Source: JAJNPS01 sp031430315
GTDB taxonomy: Bacteria; Pseudomonadota; Alphaproteobacteria; Rhodobacterales; Rhodobacteraceae
Direction of reading: 5' to 3'
Length of the DNA stretch: 7,716 nt
Assembly (NCBI GenBank): GCA_031430315.1
Contig: JANPBI010000238.1
Location: 1 to 7,716, forward strand
Position numbers and translations under genes: made by a program. This document shows, piece after piece, positions 6,372 to 7,716 of this stretch (position 1 is its first letter; each line of letters begins with the position of its first letter). The notes beneath the pieces were generated by a model that did not search any database, had not been told where the DNA came from, and saw nothing but the letters and a program-made list of their open reading frames with translations.

Positions 6372-6412
6372 CCCCGTGCGAGGGGGGCAACCGTGCGGAC
6401 CGCAATGTTTGA

Positions 6413-7276
6413 TCAACCACCGGCCGAATTGACCCGAAACACACAAGGGTCGGTCATCAGTTCTGGCGGGCTAAGGCACAGGCCTTGCGCCACCTGCCAC
6501 GCCGCCAGGACCTTGGGCACATAGTCGCGGGTCTCGGCAAATGGCGGCACCCCGGCATTGGCCCGCACGGCCCCCTCGCCCGCATTGTAGGCCGCAAGCA
6601 CAATCAGGGGATCGCGGTCAAACTCCTTCATCAGCCAGTCCAGATAGGCGACGCCGCCCTTGATGTTCTGCGCCTCGTCGGAACTGTCGGCCACGCCGAA
6701 ACGTTCTGCCGTCGCGGGGATCAGCTGCATCAACCCGACCGCCCCGGCAGAACTGACGGCGTTGCTTTTGCCCGAACTTTCGATCCCGATCACCGCCAAC
6801 ACCAGCGCGGGTGAGACATCGGTACCAATTGTCGCCGCAAGGATATCGGTCCCATGCGCTTCGGCCAGCTCTTGCATCTCTTGCAGTCGGGGGGCGCCGA
6901 CCTGCGCCCCTTTCGGTCCTTTTGTTAGCCTGGACATGGCCAGCGGGTAGCGTTCCGATGCGGCATCCAGACCAGTGGGGACAGTGTCCCAAAACCAGGC
7001 ATAGCGCGCCGGGGCAACCTCGGTCGGTGTCCCAGGAGTTGCCGGGGTCCCGGGTTCCGCCTCGACAGGGTCCGCGGGGGGCAACGGGACCCAGGGCGTT
7101 TCGGCAGCAAGGGCAAGGCGCTTGGCCTGCGCCACCGGATCCACCTGGACGGTGATGCGTTTTGCGCCAACCTCGGGGGGCTTGATGCGTTTAAAGGTGA
7201 AATCGTCCTGCCCCAGCGCAAAACCTGCCGGCAACAGAAGAGCGGTCGTGAGAATCACGGTTGAAATGGTCCGCAT
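6413..7276 (-). CDS. Secreted lytic transglycosylase (SLT domain)
   Basis: A 287-residue periplasmic murein hydrolase that cleaves the glycan strand of peptidoglycan, forming 1,6-anhydromuramyl ends. A signal peptide covers residues 1-22 (basic start, hydrophobic core, cleavage after ALG and before QDD). A proline/alanine-rich linker follows (~62-90: PADPVEAEPGTPATPGTPTE). The SLT catalytic domain occupies ~150-265, with the catalytic glutamate E166 in IGIESSGKSN, then AGAVGLMQLIPATA (177-190), GGVAYLDWL and AAYNAGEGAV (228-237), all standard motifs. Two cysteines in the tail (C267, C278) could form a disulfide. ATG 7276 is the only start giving a signal peptide, but its ribosome site is poor, so expression may be low. 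It converges on the sco operon with 41 bp between stop codons. On the other side it is divergent from the Flp-like pilin gene; a cell-wall opening role for pili or secretion is possible but not implied by the sequence. Confidence 0.93.
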   Translation of the reverse strand: MRTISTVILTTALLLPAGFALGQDDFTFKRIKPPEVGAKRITVQVDPVAQAKRLALAAETPWVPLPPADPVEAEPGTPATPGTPTEVAPARYAWFWDTVPTGLDAASERYPLAMSRLTKGPKGAQVGAPRLQEMQELAEAHGTDILAATIGTDVSPALVLAVIGIESSGKSNAVSSAGAVGLMQLIPATAERFGVADSSDEAQNIKGGVAYLDWLMKEFDRDPLIVLAAYNAGEGAVRANAGVPPFAETRDYVPKVLAAWQVAQGLCLSPPELMTDPCVFRVNSAGG

Positions 7277-7639
7277 CGGACGGTGCTGCCTGCTCGTTGT
7301 TTTTTTCTTTGCAACAAGGTTGCAGAAGTCTTTGCAAAAGCCCAGAAAAATGGCCTCAAATCATGGCAATTCCGCCAGATTTGACCAAAAAACCACGCTT
7401 TCCGGTTGTATTGCCCATCGTGGAATAAACCTTTTTCCCTTTTGATTCTGATAGTTAGGCAAGCATTGGAACTATTTCAAAATTGCCTGAAAAAACCTTA
7501 GGCCTACCCAACTGCCGCCACGATTGGGCGGCTATATGCCCTTACACCAAACGGAGATCGACGCGGAACAGAGGCCGCGACGAAGAGACCCGCCAGCGTG
7601 TGTAACCAGTTTGAGCAACTCCTGAGAAAGGGAACCACC
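7277..7639. other. AT-rich intergenic region between divergent genes
   Basis: A 363-bp region with no recognisable gene. From about 7300 to 7500 it is clearly AT-richer than its flanks, as expected for a promoter zone serving the transglycosylase (leftward) and the pilin (rightward). Visible structures are AGGCAA (7457-7462) and TTGCCT (7483-7488) as an inverted pair 20 bp apart, and a 6-bp hairpin GCCGCC/GGCGGC with a 7-base loop (7514-7532) in the probable pilin leader. TTGACC at 7381 has no well-placed -10 box. No promoter can be called with confidence. Confidence 0.4.
7514..7532 (+). promoter_or_regulatory. Hairpin in the probable 5' leader of the pilin gene
   Basis: GCCGCC (7514-7519) pairs perfectly with GGCGGC (7527-7532) across a 7-base loop, about 108 bases before the pilin start. 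No T-tract follows, so it is not a standard terminator. It could stabilise the leader or be an operator; function is unknown. Confidence 0.25.
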
Positions 7640-7716
7640 ATGAAACTTCTGAACCTCTTCGCGTCCTTCAAAAATGACGAATCCGGCGCTGTGACCGTTG
7701 ACTGGGTCGTGCTGAC
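7640..7716 (+). CDS. Flp-like type IVb pilin, 5' end (partial)
   Basis: The first 25 codons of a small gene cut off by the right edge. ATG 7640 has AAGGGA (7628-7633) six bases upstream. The visible peptide begins MKLLNLFASFKNDESGAV and continues TVDWVVLT. It has a short charged leader followed by G16, then AVTVDW and the beginning of a hydrophobic stretch, the layout of a type IVb (Flp) prepilin with cleavage after G16. Flp pilins normally carry Glu-Tyr at positions +5 and +6 of the mature chain; here these are Asp-Trp, a conservative pair. Flp pilins are cleaved by a TadV/CpaA-type peptidase and assembled by the Tad machinery for adhesion. Whether this variant is a true pilin subunit or a pseudopilin-like relative cannot be judged from the fragment. 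Confidence 0.75.
   Translation, partial: MKLLNLFASFKNDESGAVTVDWVVL

Noticed and set aside
6372..6412. Possible bidirectional terminator between the GNAT gene and the transglycosylase
   Set aside because: CCCC/GGGG (6372-6385) is only a 4-bp stem and TGCGG-A-CCGCA has no usable loop; no T-tract follows either, so no terminator can be called.
7306..7330. Short hairpin GCAAC-AAG-GTTGC near a T-run, as a possible terminator
   Set aside because: The T-run lies before the stem on the plus strand, and on the minus strand the stem is followed by A residues, so neither direction gives a stem followed by a U-tract.
7381..7409. TTGACC as the -35 box of a pilin promoter
   Set aside because: The only -10-like sequence (TTGTAT) is at a 19-bp spacing and lies more than 200 bp before the gene; support is too thin.

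Overview
The window looks like chromosomal DNA of an alphaproteobacterium, most likely a Rhodobacterales (Roseobacter/Rhodobacter-type) organism. The basis is GC-rich coding DNA, GGAG-like ribosome binding sites, the style of the ScoA/ScoB pair, and a small Flp-like pilin carrying the GAVTVDW motif. The assignment rests on recognising protein families by eye; no database search was possible.

Layout. Bases 2-160 hold the 3' end of an unidentified gene. Convergent to it, at 238-848 on the minus strand, lies a probably decayed gene for an uncharacterised protein. Next is a divergent pair: a lipoprotein with a DJ-1/PfpI (class I glutamine amidotransferase-like) domain at 983-2092 (minus), and a GlxA-type regulator at 2150-3166 (plus), whose sensor domain is the same fold. 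Only 57 bp separate their chosen starts, so control is probably shared. After a gene-free gap comes a 2-oxoglutarate/Fe(II) oxygenase of the HalD/BesD type (3444-4295). It keeps the H-x-D metal triad, which predicts a hydroxylase rather than a halogenase.

A second gap of about 460 bp ends in a good sigma70-like promoter. This feeds a tight three-gene operon: scoA, scoB and a small NATD1/YidJ-like GNAT protein (4755-6371). ScoAB move CoA from succinyl-CoA to acetoacetate or a similar 3-oxoacid, linking ketone-body or polyhydroxybutyrate breakdown to central metabolism. The GNAT protein is probably translationally coupled to scoB through a TTG start.

A secreted lytic transglycosylase (6413-7276, minus) faces the operon. 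A 363-bp AT-rich intergenic region then separates it from the start of a Flp-like pilin gene, which runs off the right edge.

I see no RNA gene, CRISPR array, intact insertion sequence or clear defence system. Most of the window is ordinary accessory or housekeeping DNA. The least routine parts are the lipoprotein/GlxA-regulator pair, the H-x-D member of a family known for halogenases, and the frameshifted gene near the left edge.
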